Part shown: positions 34,193-46,442 of the stretch, one piece after another
Layout: each line of letters starts with the position of its first letter
Numbering within the stretch: position 1 is the stretch's first letter
Assembly (NCBI GenBank): GCA_019096195.1
Contig: JAGTXK010000134.1
Coordinates: 310,001-374,000, forward strand
Source of the DNA: Boletus sp. NGJ
Taxonomy: Eukaryota > Basidiomycota > Agaricomycetes > Boletales > Boletaceae
Length of the DNA stretch: 64,000 bases
Direction: 5' to 3'
Position numbers and translations under genes: made by a program
The notes under the pieces: generated by a model
Told to the model about the DNA's origin: nothing
What the model saw: the letters and a program-made list of their open reading frames with translations, nothing else
The model's database searches: none

Positions 34193-34395
34193 CGTGTCCC
34201 AATGACATGTCACTTTAATATGGCTATATCTCAGTGCCATGACAACCAAATTATATGACTAAGGGCTCATCTTCAGGGCAAGGATTAGGGCTATCAATGG
34301 CCCAGCAAGGGTTAGGGCTAATACCTTTTGGTTCTTTTGCAAATGTCAAGTCTTTGCAAAATAGCCAAACATTGGGACACTTTTTTGAGCCACTG
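34193..34395 (-). repeat. right terminal inverted repeat of the Tc1 element
   Basis: Reverse-complement partner of 32,797-33,003 with a handful of differences. It ends at the TA target duplicate. Confidence 0.9.
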
Positions 34396-34549
34396 TATGT
34401 CTAAGTAGATTAATTTTGTCCAGCACATCTAATCCATCTAATTTGAAGTCGTTTAAAGACTGATAAGCAGGTAAAGACTTGGTGGACCTCATCTATCTGC
34501 CTTGATTGACTTATAGTACTAACATTATGTCATGAAACAAATTAGACAT

Positions 34550-35459
34550 TGTTACAGTTACTGAAGGGGGTACATCTTTTCCTCTCCCCTCACCCCCCGT
34601 AGGACTATGGGACGACTTGTTCTTTGACTCAGACCAGGGATTCCCCCGCAACACCAACTTAGGCATTGCCCCATCAGGAACTCCCTTTCTAGGAAGCTAC
34701 CTGTTTGGTTTGGACACTGCCTTTCTATTTCATTGATATATGCCTTTCACCTCCTTCTGATCTAATCATAGACATTGCCCCCTTGGCTGTGTTCTCTTGT
34801 GCACAGCCTAGTATTCCAAATCTCCATTTGACTGATGCCTAGATCTTTTATGATAATCTTTAGTCTGCGACTTATGATTACCATATATGATATGAAGCCT
34901 GCCCTGGATGGGCATGGCCTATATAAAGGGACGCTGGCCCTTCATGTAACTCTAACCTAGATCTACACTCCTTCCTGTGTAATCTACCAGCCTTCCCCAG
35001 CTACCAGTTCCACTTCACCTTAGAAGCCTCGCTCTCACTCTGGAGGTGATCGCCCTTGTGCTAGTGATCGTCTTCCTCATCACTGCGCACTTGTGTGGCC
35101 TCGTTGCCATCCGAACCCACTTCTAAAGCTTCAGCAACTCCAACGACCAACAGAGGTTGGTCCATGCAAGCCCAGGACTCCACCACCGGCACTAGGCCGT
35201 GTAAGCCCAGACGTCTAGTTTCTGGCATCTGCATCCGGTCTGCCCTTCCTTCTTGGAGGATTGTGCCACCGTAGGTAAATCCAAGACTTCGCCATTGGTT
35301 GTAGAGGCAACCAGGACACTCTACATAAAGCTAGCAGTCAGTCCCCAGTCAGAGGAATCTTTGGGCCTCTGGAGGTATTTTCCCCTCAAGTCCTGCTAGT
35401 CCTATAATCAAACAGGGTTGATTATACAGGAACGTGTCACATTGTTACCCGGCGTAACA
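34550..35459 (+). repeat. solo LTR B (0.9-kb family)
   Basis: The 910-base repeat runs from TGTTACAGTTACTG to GGCGTAACA with a perfect 5-base duplication GACAT (34,545-34,549 and 35,460-35,464). A TATATAAAGGGACG block (about 34,920) marks the sense direction as plus. No internal retrotransposon sequence is attached, so it is a solo LTR. Confidence 0.88.
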
Positions 35460-35626
35460 GACATGGGAAGCACCAGACAAGCCAAATAAAGAATGCTGTG
35501 AATTTACTGATGCAATCAGCAATAACATCATTGACTCAGACTGGGACTCAGACTTAGAGTGGTCCAATGACTATTTCCTCAGCACTTGTAACTTACTGAC
35601 AGCCTAGTGACAATGAGATGATGGTG

Positions 35627-36631
35627 TGTTACAGTTACCGAAGGGGGTACATCTTTTCCCCTTCCCTCTCCCCCCGTAGGACTATGGGACGATCTATTCT
35701 TCAACTCAGACCAGGGATTCCCCCGCGACACCGACTCAGGCATTGCCCCATCCGGAACTGCCTTTTTAGGAAGTTATTCATAACTCCCTTTTTAGGAACC
35801 TACCCGTTTGGTATGGACACCGCCTCCCTATTTCACCTGATACATGCTCTCTTCCTTTTTGACCCAATCATAGACATTGCCTCCTTGGCTATGCTCTCTC
35901 ATGCATAGCCCAGTATTCCTACCTTCCCCATTTGACTCATGCCTTGATCCGTTTATAGTAATCTTTTGTCTGCGACTAACCATTACTATATTCATTACGA
36001 AGCCTGCCCTAGACAGGTAAGGCCTATAAATAGGGACGTGGGCCCTTCATGTAACTCTAACCTAGATCTACACTCCTTCCCGTGTAATCTACCTGCTTCT
36101 CCTGCTAAAGGTTCCACTTTGCCTCAGAAGCCTTCCCCACGCTCTGGAGGTGATCGCCCTCGCGCTTGTGATCATCTTACTCATCACTTCGCACTTGTGC
36201 GCCATCGTTGCCATTACAGGCTTCTAAAGCTTCGGCAACTCCAACGACCAACAGAGATTGGTCGTCGTTGGTCAGGACTCCGCCACTGACCCAGCAAGCC
36301 CAGGACTCCGCCACCGGCACTCATAACACCAGGACTCCGCCACCGGTACTAGGCCCAGTAAGCCCAGAGAATCAGCTGACAGAAGGCAACTGCTCTCTGG
36401 CCTGTGCACCGGTCTGCCCACCCTTCTTATAGGATTGGGATTCCGTGGTAAATCCAAGACTCCGCCATTGGTCGTAGAGGTAACGAGAGGACTCTACATA
36501 AAGCTAGCAGTTGGTCCCCAGTCAGAGGAAACCTTGGGCCTCTGGAGGTTGAGTAATCCCTCAAGTCCTGCTAGTCCTATAATCCAACAGGGGTTATATG
36601 GGAACGTGTCACATTGTTACCCAGCGTAACA
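35627..36631 (+). repeat. solo LTR C (0.9-kb family)
   Basis: The 1,005-base repeat has the same ends as LTR B and a perfect 5-base duplication TGGTG (35,622-35,626 and 36,632-36,636). It carries a small internal duplication near 35,765-35,800 relative to B. It splits an older unknown coding remnant (35,465-35,621 and 36,637-36,870). Confidence 0.88.
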
Positions 36632-36636
36632 TGGTG

Positions 36637-36870
36637 CATGTGCACCATATGGATCTCACATCTACTTCACATATGGAACTCCACACGATGCTTGAGCAAA
36701 TGGGAAAAAACCATGGATTTTGTACTAATGTAGTAAACTGGGTGTATAGACACTCAAGTGGCCTTGAAGAAACTGACAAGATACTACACATCATGAGGAA
36801 AGCAGCACAAGAGTGTGGAGAACAGGAGATCTGGCATAGGTCAAAAAGAAGAAAGATAGCTGCAGCATAG
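36637..36870 (+). other. unknown coding remnant beside LTR C
   Basis: An open stretch encodes a charged C-terminal sequence (LEQMGKNHGFCTNVV..., ending RSKRRKIAAA). Left of LTR C, 35,465-35,621 encodes an acidic, aspartate-rich stretch that may belong to the same dead gene. I do not recognise it. Confidence 0.3.
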
Positions 36871-38205
36871 CCTGAAGTGATGCAAATCGACTATGATTTC
36901 TATGATTTGTGGGATGGACTACAATTCCTACAATTTGTGTAACATGTACCGAAGGTTTGTATGAGATTTATGATGAGATTCTTATGATAAGTGTCACATA
37001 ATAGCATATATTCTATTATGTCCTCCTACAAGTATCTACCCCTTGGGAGAGTTTGCCAGGTTCCAGCAGGCTACCCCTTCTGAGCTTCTCGGCTCGCCTC
37101 CTGGCTCGTGGCCCCTGCAAATGACCAATCTGTCATGTGACAGTGCATGTGAGGTCTCAGTGTGACACAACTCCCACCAGCTACACATCCTCACCAATAG
37201 GGTCACCCACACCCGTTCCTCACCATATGCTGTAAACACGCATTCACATACCCTTGCTTTCCTTGTCTACCTTGACACCCTCAGATGTGGACTTGTCCAT
37301 CTCCTTTGGATGTGAATGCACTACTTGTTTCACTTCGGGTCAACATAAGGGACCGTTGTTGGGCCTAAGCGTGATGGATTACTCGCCCAGGCAGATAAAA
37401 AGTGTACGCCTCCCATTTCTATCCGCACAAAACTCGACTGTGTGTTGTTGGACAGTGGTGTGATTGACGCACCATTCAAGATAAGCAACGTATGAATGAT
37501 GACAGTATCCGCTATCCATGCATTCATCCCCTCATGGTCTACTATTACTACCAACCCTCACATCACAAAAATTACCGAGACATGATATTCCCAGAGATTG
37601 TAATACATCACTGGATGGAATTGTCAGAACCTTGCATGTCGTTGGATTTCCGTTGGCCATTATCAACCAGTATCTCACAATATCCAGAAGCGCTGTGGCA
37701 GTCCCAGTGCCATGTTCCTAACACTAGTTTGATTTAAACAACATATTCTGTACCTCTAATAATCCCATGTATTCTCGTCTATTTCCACTGAAGCTGATAC
37801 ACAAATAGATGCATTGTTCTTATGACAAGAGCAACTATTCTACGACATTACATACAACATAAGTATCAGAAAAACCACCAAACCTGAATATCACAGATGT
37901 TTCTAGAACACCAGGAGAGTAAGAAAGCAGGGTACGAACAATAGCAAGAGCAATGAAAAGAGGCTGGCTATTGCTTCAGATGAGTTGAGTTGAGTTGAAT
38001 GTGCAATGAGCCTATGAAAGATACATCTAGAATGCCAGGCGAGCAAGAAAGTGGGGTGCAAAGTCGAGTCGAGTCAAATGTGCAATGTGGGATGTGAGAG
38101 ACAGGTTGGATGACTGGATTTGGAATATGGTATTGATGCAAGACATGACACTATCAGAATCGTCACAGAGCAAATAGGACATGGATAAGTGATACGCACC
38201 AGTAG
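36871..38205. other. no supported gene; contains imperfect direct repeats
   Basis: Several short frames without motifs are present. 37,902-38,008 and 38,026-38,087 are imperfect direct repeats (CCAGGAGAGTAAGAAAG versus CCAGGCGAGCAAGAAAG, each with a GAGTTGAGT/GAGTCGAGT run and GTGCAATG). Confidence 0.5.
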
Positions 38206-40190
38206 TTACTTCATCCCTTTCTTCTGAGTATTCTTCCACTGTGAATGAGAGGATGAGGCAGCCTCATCATTGGAATCCAACACAATCCCAGTGTTCTTTT
38301 TCCCCTTCTTTCGCATCCCAACAGTCTTAGATTTCGCCTTGCCAGTGGGTGGTGCAGGTTTGTTTTCATCCCCATCAATGTTGGTCAGGTTGCTTGGAGG
38401 AGTACCTGTTTGAGTCAGAGTAGTAGCTCTGCTGGTGGGGGGAGGCTGAGCACAAGATGGAGAAGGAAGTTCCCTGGCAGGGGAAAAAACTGATTGAATT
38501 GGCCAAGTGACACTCCAAGTCGGAAGTGGGGACTTGGGTTGAACACCACACAGTTCATAACTAGAAGGTGGCATTTGTGAAGGTGTTGCAACCGGTGGCA
38601 CCACTGAATCATTGGATCCAGACTCCTCTGGGTTGGAAGAATCAGCCATCTGTTCCTGCAATCTATTTAGGAAGCTTGTGGGCTTCATGGAACCATTGTT
38701 GTCATTCTTTCCTGTGAAATTGACCTTGCAGCCATTCTCATCTTTGAAGAGCATCCTATGGAAAAATTTAGTAAAGCTCAGATGACGCTAAAATATGTAC
38801 AGGTTAAAGTGTTTGAGAATTGTGTCTTTCCATGATACATCCTTGCAACTGCTGATAACATCGTTGATACTGTAATAAAACTTGCAGTAATTGAAGTTGC
38901 CATCTTGCTCAGACCATCAGGTTTTTGAGCTGATACCCCAGTGCACCTGCAAAGCACTGAGTATTCCAGAGTGCATTAGCAAAGCTTGACTCGTCCCTTG
39001 AAGTATGACTTACCTGAACAGCTGCATAAGCGATTTGAGCAGCCTCTATCTTGTCCATATGATGGAGGTCTGAGTTACTTGGATGGGTTCCAAGGGAATC
39101 ACCACCAAGGCCAGTTGACGGATCAGTGAAGATGTGTCGAGTGACCTAATCTCAACAGCATTAATAATTACACAGTAGAAGGAAAAAATGATGCCTTACC
39201 CACTCTAAGAAATAGCCTCGAAGGAGCCCCTTGACCATCTTTTTATTGTCAAACTGACGACCATTGTCTTCTCATAGGAAGGTAGGAAAGTCAGTCAAGA
39301 ACATATTGATCTTACCGCTTTTGAGCTTCTTCCGAGTGCTACAGGGTATGCTTCAGTTCAATTTGGCACTAAAATATATGTAGCAGAGTCACTTACACTT
39401 CGGGGTTCTCGTGAAATGCTGCAACTGACTCAACAGGGCACAACAATCCTGCAAGGACAGCATGGTTCAGGCCCAGGTTGGATTGGGAACTTCTGGGTGG
39501 GATTTGTGGCAACAATTGGTTGATAGCTGGATTATGGATAACATATGACAGAATCTTGTCCTTGAGCTGAGCTGCGTCGTTGGCCCTGGTTTCACCGATA
39601 ATGGCATTGACCTTTGCATATAATGTTATTAACACATAAACACTGCATATATGCACATATATGCACTAGTTTAATAACCATTTTGAGCTTGGCAGAGTGA
39701 GAAGGGTTTTCAATTAAAACCTTGAACCCAGGAATGAGACGTATGAGTAAACCATATGTGTGTTTGTGTTGTGCAATTGTCTCATCTGACCTGGTCCAGA
39801 AAACTTAGACATTTGTGATTATTCAACCAAAAGGGGACATACATCTTTGAAAGGAATTGCCAACACTGGAGAGAAGTCTCCACATCCTCAGATTTACTGT
39901 AATTTTCAGCTGCTTCTTCTTCCTTCATGTACATAACAGTATTGATGGATGTTTTCACATTGCAAAACATGTCACAACATCGTGCAATCGCACACCCTGA
40001 ATCTTGCAATCTCCAGGGTCTACCCCCAACTTGTCACGATCCAGTTCAGACATAGACTCAGACTTGGACTCGGAAGCAGAGTCTAAGTCTGAACTGTCCT
40101 CACTGTCACTGCTGGTATGTTTCCTAAGTTGGATATCAATCAACAACTAAATACTACATAATCAAAATGTACTTGTTTGGTTGTTTCTTG
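38206..40190 (-). pseudogene. DUF6698-like protein gene, multi-exon, possibly degenerate
   Basis: On the minus strand, several exon-like blocks follow the order I recall for the Agaricomycete DUF6698 family: an acidic serine/aspartate-rich N-terminus (about 40,130-39,990), KEEEAAENY and LSKMYVPFWL (about 39,930-39,800), then AIIGETRANDAAQLKDKIL with GLLCPVESVAAF (39,640-39,410). Next are a block with KGLLRGYFLEWV (about 39,230), DPSTGLGGDSLGTHPSN (about 39,110), and a C-terminal serine/proline-rich tail with KKGKKNTGIV (38,754-38,206). Plausible introns of 50-90 bases separate them, but I could not carry one phase through all of them, so pseudogene status is uncertain. Function is unknown. 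It lies head to head with the Plavaka gene at 40,627. Confidence 0.55.
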
Positions 40191-40626
40191 GCCATCTTAT
40201 TGTGCTTTGCAGCTGGAGCCAGGAACCTGTTGGGGGAACATGTGTGCTTTCTGCTAATTGGCATGGTAGATCAAGGTGAAGGGTCAAGACGCATTTTGAT
40301 CAAGGGACCAAATTACACCAGCATCTGAGGGTGGGAAAATTTCCATTATTAGGATATTACAAATCTTTTCAACGCAAGTCGCCCTCAGCCTTGGCGATGG
40401 TCTGCACGTTATCTCTGCATGTTATCTCTGATAGCCACAGGCGAATCTGCTGAGCGGCACAAAAGTAGTAGGTGAGCTGTGTGAACATCTGGTTCATATC
40501 TAATACTGATCAACACTTTTCCTGGCAGTTTTTATAGTAGTTTTCATGTATATATATGGCCAAATCCACCCACCTTCGCCACTTTCACGACGTTGACCTT
40601 GAGCCATTCCCTCCACCCTATCCCCA

Positions 40627-43600
40627 ATGGACGACCTCTTCTGCATTGGATGCCTTAAATCGTTTCATACTCAGCGTGCTCTGAGTGCCCATGAGTCACA
40701 ATGCATGGCAAGTAAAGTTCAGACTGCTGACCTTCACACCAAGCCATATCGTCGCCAACATCGTCACAGGAAGAGCAAGAAACAAAAGCGAAGCTTATCC
40801 TTGCAGTCTCATGATGCTGGCCCCTCAAGGTCTTCGCTTTCAGTCGATATGTTGGATATGGGCGATGTTCAGCCACTGGAGGACGTTCAGCCAGAGGATG
40901 TTCAGGTCGAGGTATATTTAATACTGTTCGATAGGTCTTGAGTTCTTCTGACAATGTTAAAACTTGATATTCCTGCAGTGCCTGCTGTGCTTGCACCCCA
41001 GCCAATTATCCCATCATGCTCCCAACATTCCATTCGTCTCCCTGCGCGGTACACTGACTTTTTACCTGCGGAATCTATTGTTCTCCCTGAAGTACCTCAG
41101 TCGTGGTCACCCTCTGTTGTGCCATCTGTGCTGTCAACTTTATTCCAAACACAGCCCGACTCCTGGGGATTGATCCATAGTTATCCAGTCCAACCCACTC
41201 ACATTCCTGTTCATTCGAATTTTGTTGATGTGCCTACACTCAACCAGTCCACTATTCCCTCCACCAATCTTCCGAACATCATCACTCCATCTGATGTTAC
41301 TCATGATAACCTCTTCTCGGCATTCAGCAGCCCAACTGCCGGTTTACTTATGTGTTGGCAATACTCACAATCAACCTCAAAGTCCAAGGATGAACTCAAC
41401 CGCCTCGGAAAGTATATTAAAGATCCTGCATTTATTCCGCGAGAAGAACATGACTTCTCACATGATCGCGAGTGGAAACTAGTTGGGAAGTATCTAGAGG
41501 ATGAGTCAAATCCTTTCCGTGCTCAACATGGTTGGTTTTGCAGCTCATTCGACCTACCACTCATTGAGAAAAATGTATGGTACACTTCGGAGGATGACCC
41601 TTCTATCCCAACGATCACTATTGAGAAGCTTTATCACCGCTCAATTGTTGACATCATGAAATCAGTGTTTACAGAAGATGTTTCCTCAACATTCCACATG
41701 ATGCCCTTCAAGGAATTCTGGACAACTGCAGATGGACGTAATATTTGGGTTTACTCAGAAGCTTATATATCTCCTCGTATGCTGGCTGCTTATCGTGCAA
41801 TAGATGACCTTCCGCAGGAAAATGGTGATGATTATGAACACATCGTAGCCACTCTAATGCTTTGGTCCGACGCAACACAGCTTTCACATTTCGGCGGCGC
41901 TTCCCTTTGGCCAGTTTATCTCTACTTTGGCAATCAGTCCAAATATACACGAGGTAAACCAACATCAGGTGCATGTCATCATGTCGCCTATATTCCATCA
42001 GTAAGTTTTCTTTCTAGGGAAGCCTCATTATTAATGATCTCGCAAGCTACCCGATAATTTCCAGGATGTCTACATCAAGGCATATGGAAATGCATCTACA
42101 GAAGAGATGTATGCCCATTACAAGCGCGAACTCATGCAAGCCATCTGGAGCTTCCTACTTGATGACGACTTCGTTGAGGCCTACAATAAGGGGGAATTGA
42201 TTCGCTGTGCTGATGGTATTACCAGGTGTTTTTTCCCTCACTTTTTCAGCTACTCAGCTGATTATCCTGAAAAGTACGCATCATGCATCAACTAGTATTG
42301 ATCTCTGAGTCTACTAACCCTTGCTCTTAATTTAGAATCCTGCTTACATGTATCAAATTTCTTGGAGGATGTCCCTGTCCCCGTTGTCTTGTCAAGAAGG
42401 CTGACATTCCAGACATGGGAAAACCGGGTGACATGATTACCCGGATGACACAGACTCGGACAAATGACAGAGCATATCAGTTGCTCATCAAGAAGGTACG
42501 TCAAGCAATCTTCAAGGGAAAGGGACTTAGCAGTAAGGAGGTCACTAACCTCCTCAAGGATACATCTTTAATTCCAATAAAGGTATGTCATAAATGTTTT
42601 GCCATCATCTACTATATGTTCACACCACCATCATTCTAGAATACCTTTTCGGAGCGTCTCTCATCCAAGGACACTCTTTTTGATTTTTTCCTCTTATTTG
42701 TGGTTGACCTACTCCATGAGTTCGAACTCGGAGTGTGGAAGGCAATTTTTACACATTTAATGCATATTTTGTCTGCCGAGGGAGGCATTGCAATTCAGGA
42801 ACTCAACTGGAGGTGAGTCAGCTTGGTATTCACTGGTACCTGGCAACAATATGTCACATAGGTATCGTTGTGTGCCAACCTTCGGCCGTGGAACGATTAG
42901 AAGATTCCACAAGAACGCCTCAGCGATGAAGAGACTCGCTGCAAGAGATTTTGAGGACCTCTTGCAGGTAAGGTTCCTTTTTTTGGTACCCACAGTACTA
43001 GTAGCTGATCTCTACTCAAGTGTGCGATCCCAGTCTTTGAGGGACTACTTCCGGCCCCTCATAATGATGTTGTTCTGGACCTCTTATTTGACCTTGCGAC
43101 ATGGCACGCATTTGGCAAGCTTCGGATGCACACAGAGGACACTCTCATTCTTTGACATAGCCACCAGCCATCTCAGCTACTCCATTCGCAAGTTTCAAGC
43201 AAGGACATGCTTATCTTACCGGACTATGGAGCTTCCTCAAGAATCAGCTTCAAGGGCTCGTCGACACGCTGCGCTTATCGCAAAGGATCCTTCGGCTGCA
43301 AGGGAGAAAGTTTCAAATGATCCAAGGCTGAAAAAGCTCAATCTCACGACTTACAAATATCACGCACTCGGTGATTATCCAGCTACCATTCGAGAGTATG
43401 GGACGACAGACAGTTACACCACACAAACAGTATCTCCATTTCCATACTTGTTCTAGCCTTCGAAAATCTTACTATGTAGTAGCTAGGGAGAACTCGAGCA
43501 TCGGTACTCGAAACGACGCTTTCCACGTTCAGGCAAAAAGAGGGAGACCAGGCTATCCAGTATTGTTAATCAGGAGGCTGTAGAACGATTCATTAGGAAG

Positions 43601-44809
43601 ATAAACGATGCCCGTGAAGCACTTCAAAAGGTCGACGGCATTACTAACATGCGACGTATGCGGAGCTCTCTCCAAACGAGCACTACTTTATCGCTGCATC
43701 AACACGCCAAGGCTATGACCTCACCGCCTGGCTTACGAGCCAAAGGGATGACCCTGCCATCGAGGTACACCAATTTCTGAACCATCTTTGTTTGCCTAAT
43801 CGCTCATCTGAGACATAGAACTTCATCCCCCGACTCAAAGACCATCTCCTCGCTCGTCTACAGGGCCTTGCATACAATGGTGATGAGTATGAATTCTCAG
43901 ACGAGGACCGTAGCTGTGTCCTTCTCCACAACAACAGAATCTTCGAGCACGCATACCTACGAGTAAATTACACAACCTATGACCTCCGCCGAGATCAAGA
44001 CTCAATCAATCCCCGCACACGTGTTGATATCATGGTTCTTTCGCAAGAAGACGAGCGCACGCATCCATATTGGTACGCGCGTGTGTGCCTTATCTTCCAC
44101 GTCATGGTGGAGCATCGTAAGGACACCCAGTCCTTGTACAACAAGCCACAGCGGATGAACGTGCTATTTGTCCGCTGGTTCCAACGTGATTCTTATGCGA
44201 GCTCTGGTTGGGATGCGAAACGACTCCCTCGCCTGCAATTTTTCGATCAGGAAACTCATCTCCCGGAGGCGTTTGGATTTGTGGATCCGAACTCTGTTGT
44301 TCGTGGTGTCCACCTTATTCCCGCATTCTCATTTGGCATTACAGAACGATTCTTGAGGCCTTCCTTCGTACGGCAACCTGACGAAACAAATGGAATTGAT
44401 TCTGATTGGGTATACTTTTATGTGAATATGTACGTGCTAGAAATTGTCTAGTAAGCCTCCTACTAATATCCTCTCAGCTTCGTAGATAGGGATATGTTCA
44501 TGCGGTTTCGAGGCGGGGGGGGTTGGGCACAAGGCAACACGCGATTGGGATGAGTTCTTGCAACGAGAGGGACGAGAATCGCCGACGGACAGCCTTGATG
44601 AAGAACGAGAAGCAATGCAAGCAGGGTAGGACGACTTGAAGGATGAAGACAACAAGGACGAGGACACAGAAGAGGTCGATATAAGAGACGAGGAAGGAGA
44701 TGATGACGAAGACGACACAGACGCGATTGACCGCTTAATTGCAGACGAGGGAGAGGAGCTGGACGAGGATATTTGGGCTCAGGAAGGCTATGGCTATGAT
44801 GCCTTGTAG
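40627..44809 (+). mobile_element. Plavaka transposase gene, nearly complete (P3)
   Basis: This CpG-rich transposase gene has about ten exons. It starts with a C2H2-like finger, CIGCLKSFHTQRALSAHESQC in part (residues 6-26). Exons by splice signals and phase: 40,627-40,911; 40,979-42,000; 42,065-42,273; 42,336-42,582; 42,640-42,812; 42,862-42,967; 43,021-43,429; 43,487-43,764; 43,819-44,429; 44,478-44,809. Hallmarks are LMLWSDATQLSHFG, YFGNQSKYTRGKP, SYSADYPEK, CIKFLGGCPCPRC, VPTFGRGTIRRF, GELEHRYSKRRF, LRVNYTTYDLRRDQDS and FVDRDMFMRF, ending in an acidic tail. Phase does not fit at the first intron, near 43,150 and near 43,650. A run of eight G at 44,515-44,522 is one base too long, and a TAG lies in the tail at 44,627. 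So it is lightly damaged or partly misassembled. No terminal repeats were identified. Confidence 0.82.
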
Positions 44810-45139
44810 TTGATCGGAATCTATCCATTAGACCACTATCATTGCATTGTATCTGACATAGAATTATCCAGAATTGTCAGAAATGATACGAGCTACAGTA
44901 CTTGTGATATTGTAGTATCTTCGCCTACTGCCCTGGGCTGGCGACTCGACACTCCAGCCAAATTCTGACATAAGCAAAATCATGCGATCATTATTTCTAT
45001 GCCATCTCTCTCACGTGATGAAGAGTTCACTCAGATTTGTCAGCCACTCTCAGATCTCTGCAATTTTTGTGATGCGGGCGAGGTGTCTGTAGTCGCTCTT
45101 GAGATAAATACCCTAACGTTGTTTTGCTCTTCCCCGGTG

Positions 45140-45558
45140 CCGAGATGCACCTGCTCAGGTGCACGATACCTTTGGTGAGGTGCATGTGTCGTTTTACAGC
45201 CGAGCAGGGTGGTACCCGAAGGAATGCCAACGACCTGTCCGGGCCGTCGACACTGACGATGTCATAACTTACACTTCCTCACGTGTGTTCATGCTCGTCT
45301 TACCCTTCTGCACACCTGTTCTTACTTGCAGGGTGCAAGTCCAAGGAAGACGGCCAGTGCCCCCTATTCAGCTTATCCGACGAAGACAAATATATGCGTG
45401 ACTTTGAGCCGGGGCGGAGACGCAGCGAAGAGCGACGAGGATGCATCGAGCGGATCACGCAACGGCTGCGATCCATGCTCGTTCCGCAAGACGTCTTTCC
45501 GGAGCACTTCACCCTCTCGCTCTTCCCTCCTCCGCGATTCGGTTGTTTAACCTGTTAG
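45140..45558 (+). CDS. unidentified gene, last two exons (partial)
   Basis: Two open segments join in phase across a likely 48-base GT-AG intron (about 45,283-45,330). The first reads HDTFGEVHVSFYSRAGWYP...; the second reads CKSKEDGQCPLFSLSDEDKY, continues with an arginine-rich stretch and LVPQDVFPEHFTLSLF, and ends at TAG 45,558. The sequence is CpG-rich and looks coding, but I do not recognise the family. The upstream part is not visible, so it may be a truncated host gene cut off by the Plavaka insertion to its left. Confidence 0.4.
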
Positions 45559-45919
45559 CAGTCGGTGTGTTGGAAATACAAGATTGGGTGCTGGAAAGGG
45601 TGTTTTGTATGCTTCGTGTGAGGTTCGTAGCGGGGACAGAGTCTTGGGCAATGGATTTTTGGAGGACTGAGGAGCACTCGCAGGTTCGAGAGGCAGCCAC
45701 CTGGTCAGCATTAGGTTTTGGTTGGTGGTTGCAAATTTGTTCCTCTGGTAAAGTACGTAGAGCAGGATTCTGTAGAAGATTAGACAAACACCCGAATGAG
45801 AGAACTTTTCGAGACCTGTAAATGGCCATTGAGTATGAGACGGTCAATGATATGGATTCCGCAGAGACGATCAGATATTGGACTTTCTAAAGTCCACGCA
45901 ACATGAACAATCTGGCATG

Positions 45920-46442
45920 TTATATGACACCAGAAGCAGCTGGCCGAACAGCATCCTCGTCCCTGCCTATCACAATCAGTCAATATCCCATCCACGCATA
46001 AACTCGGCAATAGCAACACGCACCCTCGAGAAACTTTTGCAAGAACGTGCGCTGTGGCCTCTCCTCCACCTTGAGGAGAGTACCCCATCACATGATCCGT
46101 CTGTTTCCAACAGTTGAGGGTCTCCTGGAGGTCCTGGCGATTCTTGTGTATGAGGACCTCGATTGCGCGCGGATCGGTGACATGTCGGTTTGCTTCGAAT
46201 TTTTGGCGGATGCAGTGTCGGACGTAGGCAGGTGTGACGGGGATGGCGTACAACGAGACGATTTCGGGTGCCTGCCGTGCATTTCCTGTGTGGTCAGAAG
46301 GACCGCTCGCACAAAAAGTCCACAGAGACGAACTCACGGCGCGAACCCAGCCTCTGTAGAGATCAATGACACGCCTACGAGCCTCTTCAGAATTACTCGA
46401 CGTGCGCGATACCTGCGCGAGACGGGACGGTATGGTCGTCAT
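45920..46442 (-). CDS. NDUFA6: NADH dehydrogenase (complex I) LYR-family subunit, NDUFA6/B14-like
   Basis: This is an accessory subunit of mitochondrial complex I that binds acyl carrier protein. Exons: 46,442-46,338, 46,271-46,024 and 45,966-45,920; introns are 66 and 57 bases, GT-AG. The LYR motif is at residues 28-30 (IDLYRGW). Then follow APEIVSLYAIPVTPAYVRHC, QKFEANRHVTDPRAIEVLI, WKQTDHVMG and RPQRTFLQKFLEG, ending GRDEDAVRPAASGVI. Expected length is about 132 aa. The exons total 400 bases, one too many: at 46,083-46,086 a run of four C (GGGG in the gene) should be three to keep phase between HVMG and TLLKVEERPQ. This is either an assembly error or a real frameshift. It shares a 174-base divergent promoter region with the gene at 46,617. 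Confidence 0.9.

Larger units (their letters stand above)
32797..34395 (+). mobile_element. Tc1/mariner transposon, apparently complete
   Basis: This 1,599-base element starts CAGTGGCTC and ends GAGCCACTG, flanked by TA on both sides (32,795-32,796 and 34,396-34,397), the canonical Tc1/mariner target. Its inverted repeats are long, about 205 bases and well over 90% identical. It holds one uninterrupted transposase gene (33,148-34,164). It sits in a Harbinger transposase remnant, so it is younger than that gene. The open frame and similar ends suggest a recent arrival and possibly a functional copy. Confidence 0.93.

Noticed and set aside
44437-44828. Serine- and proline-rich antisense frames over the Plavaka C-terminus
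   Set aside because: Shadows of the acidic tail of the transposase.
45441-45847. Frames of 110-126 aa on both strands
   Set aside because: They overlap each other and the end of the unidentified gene, and carry no recognised motif.
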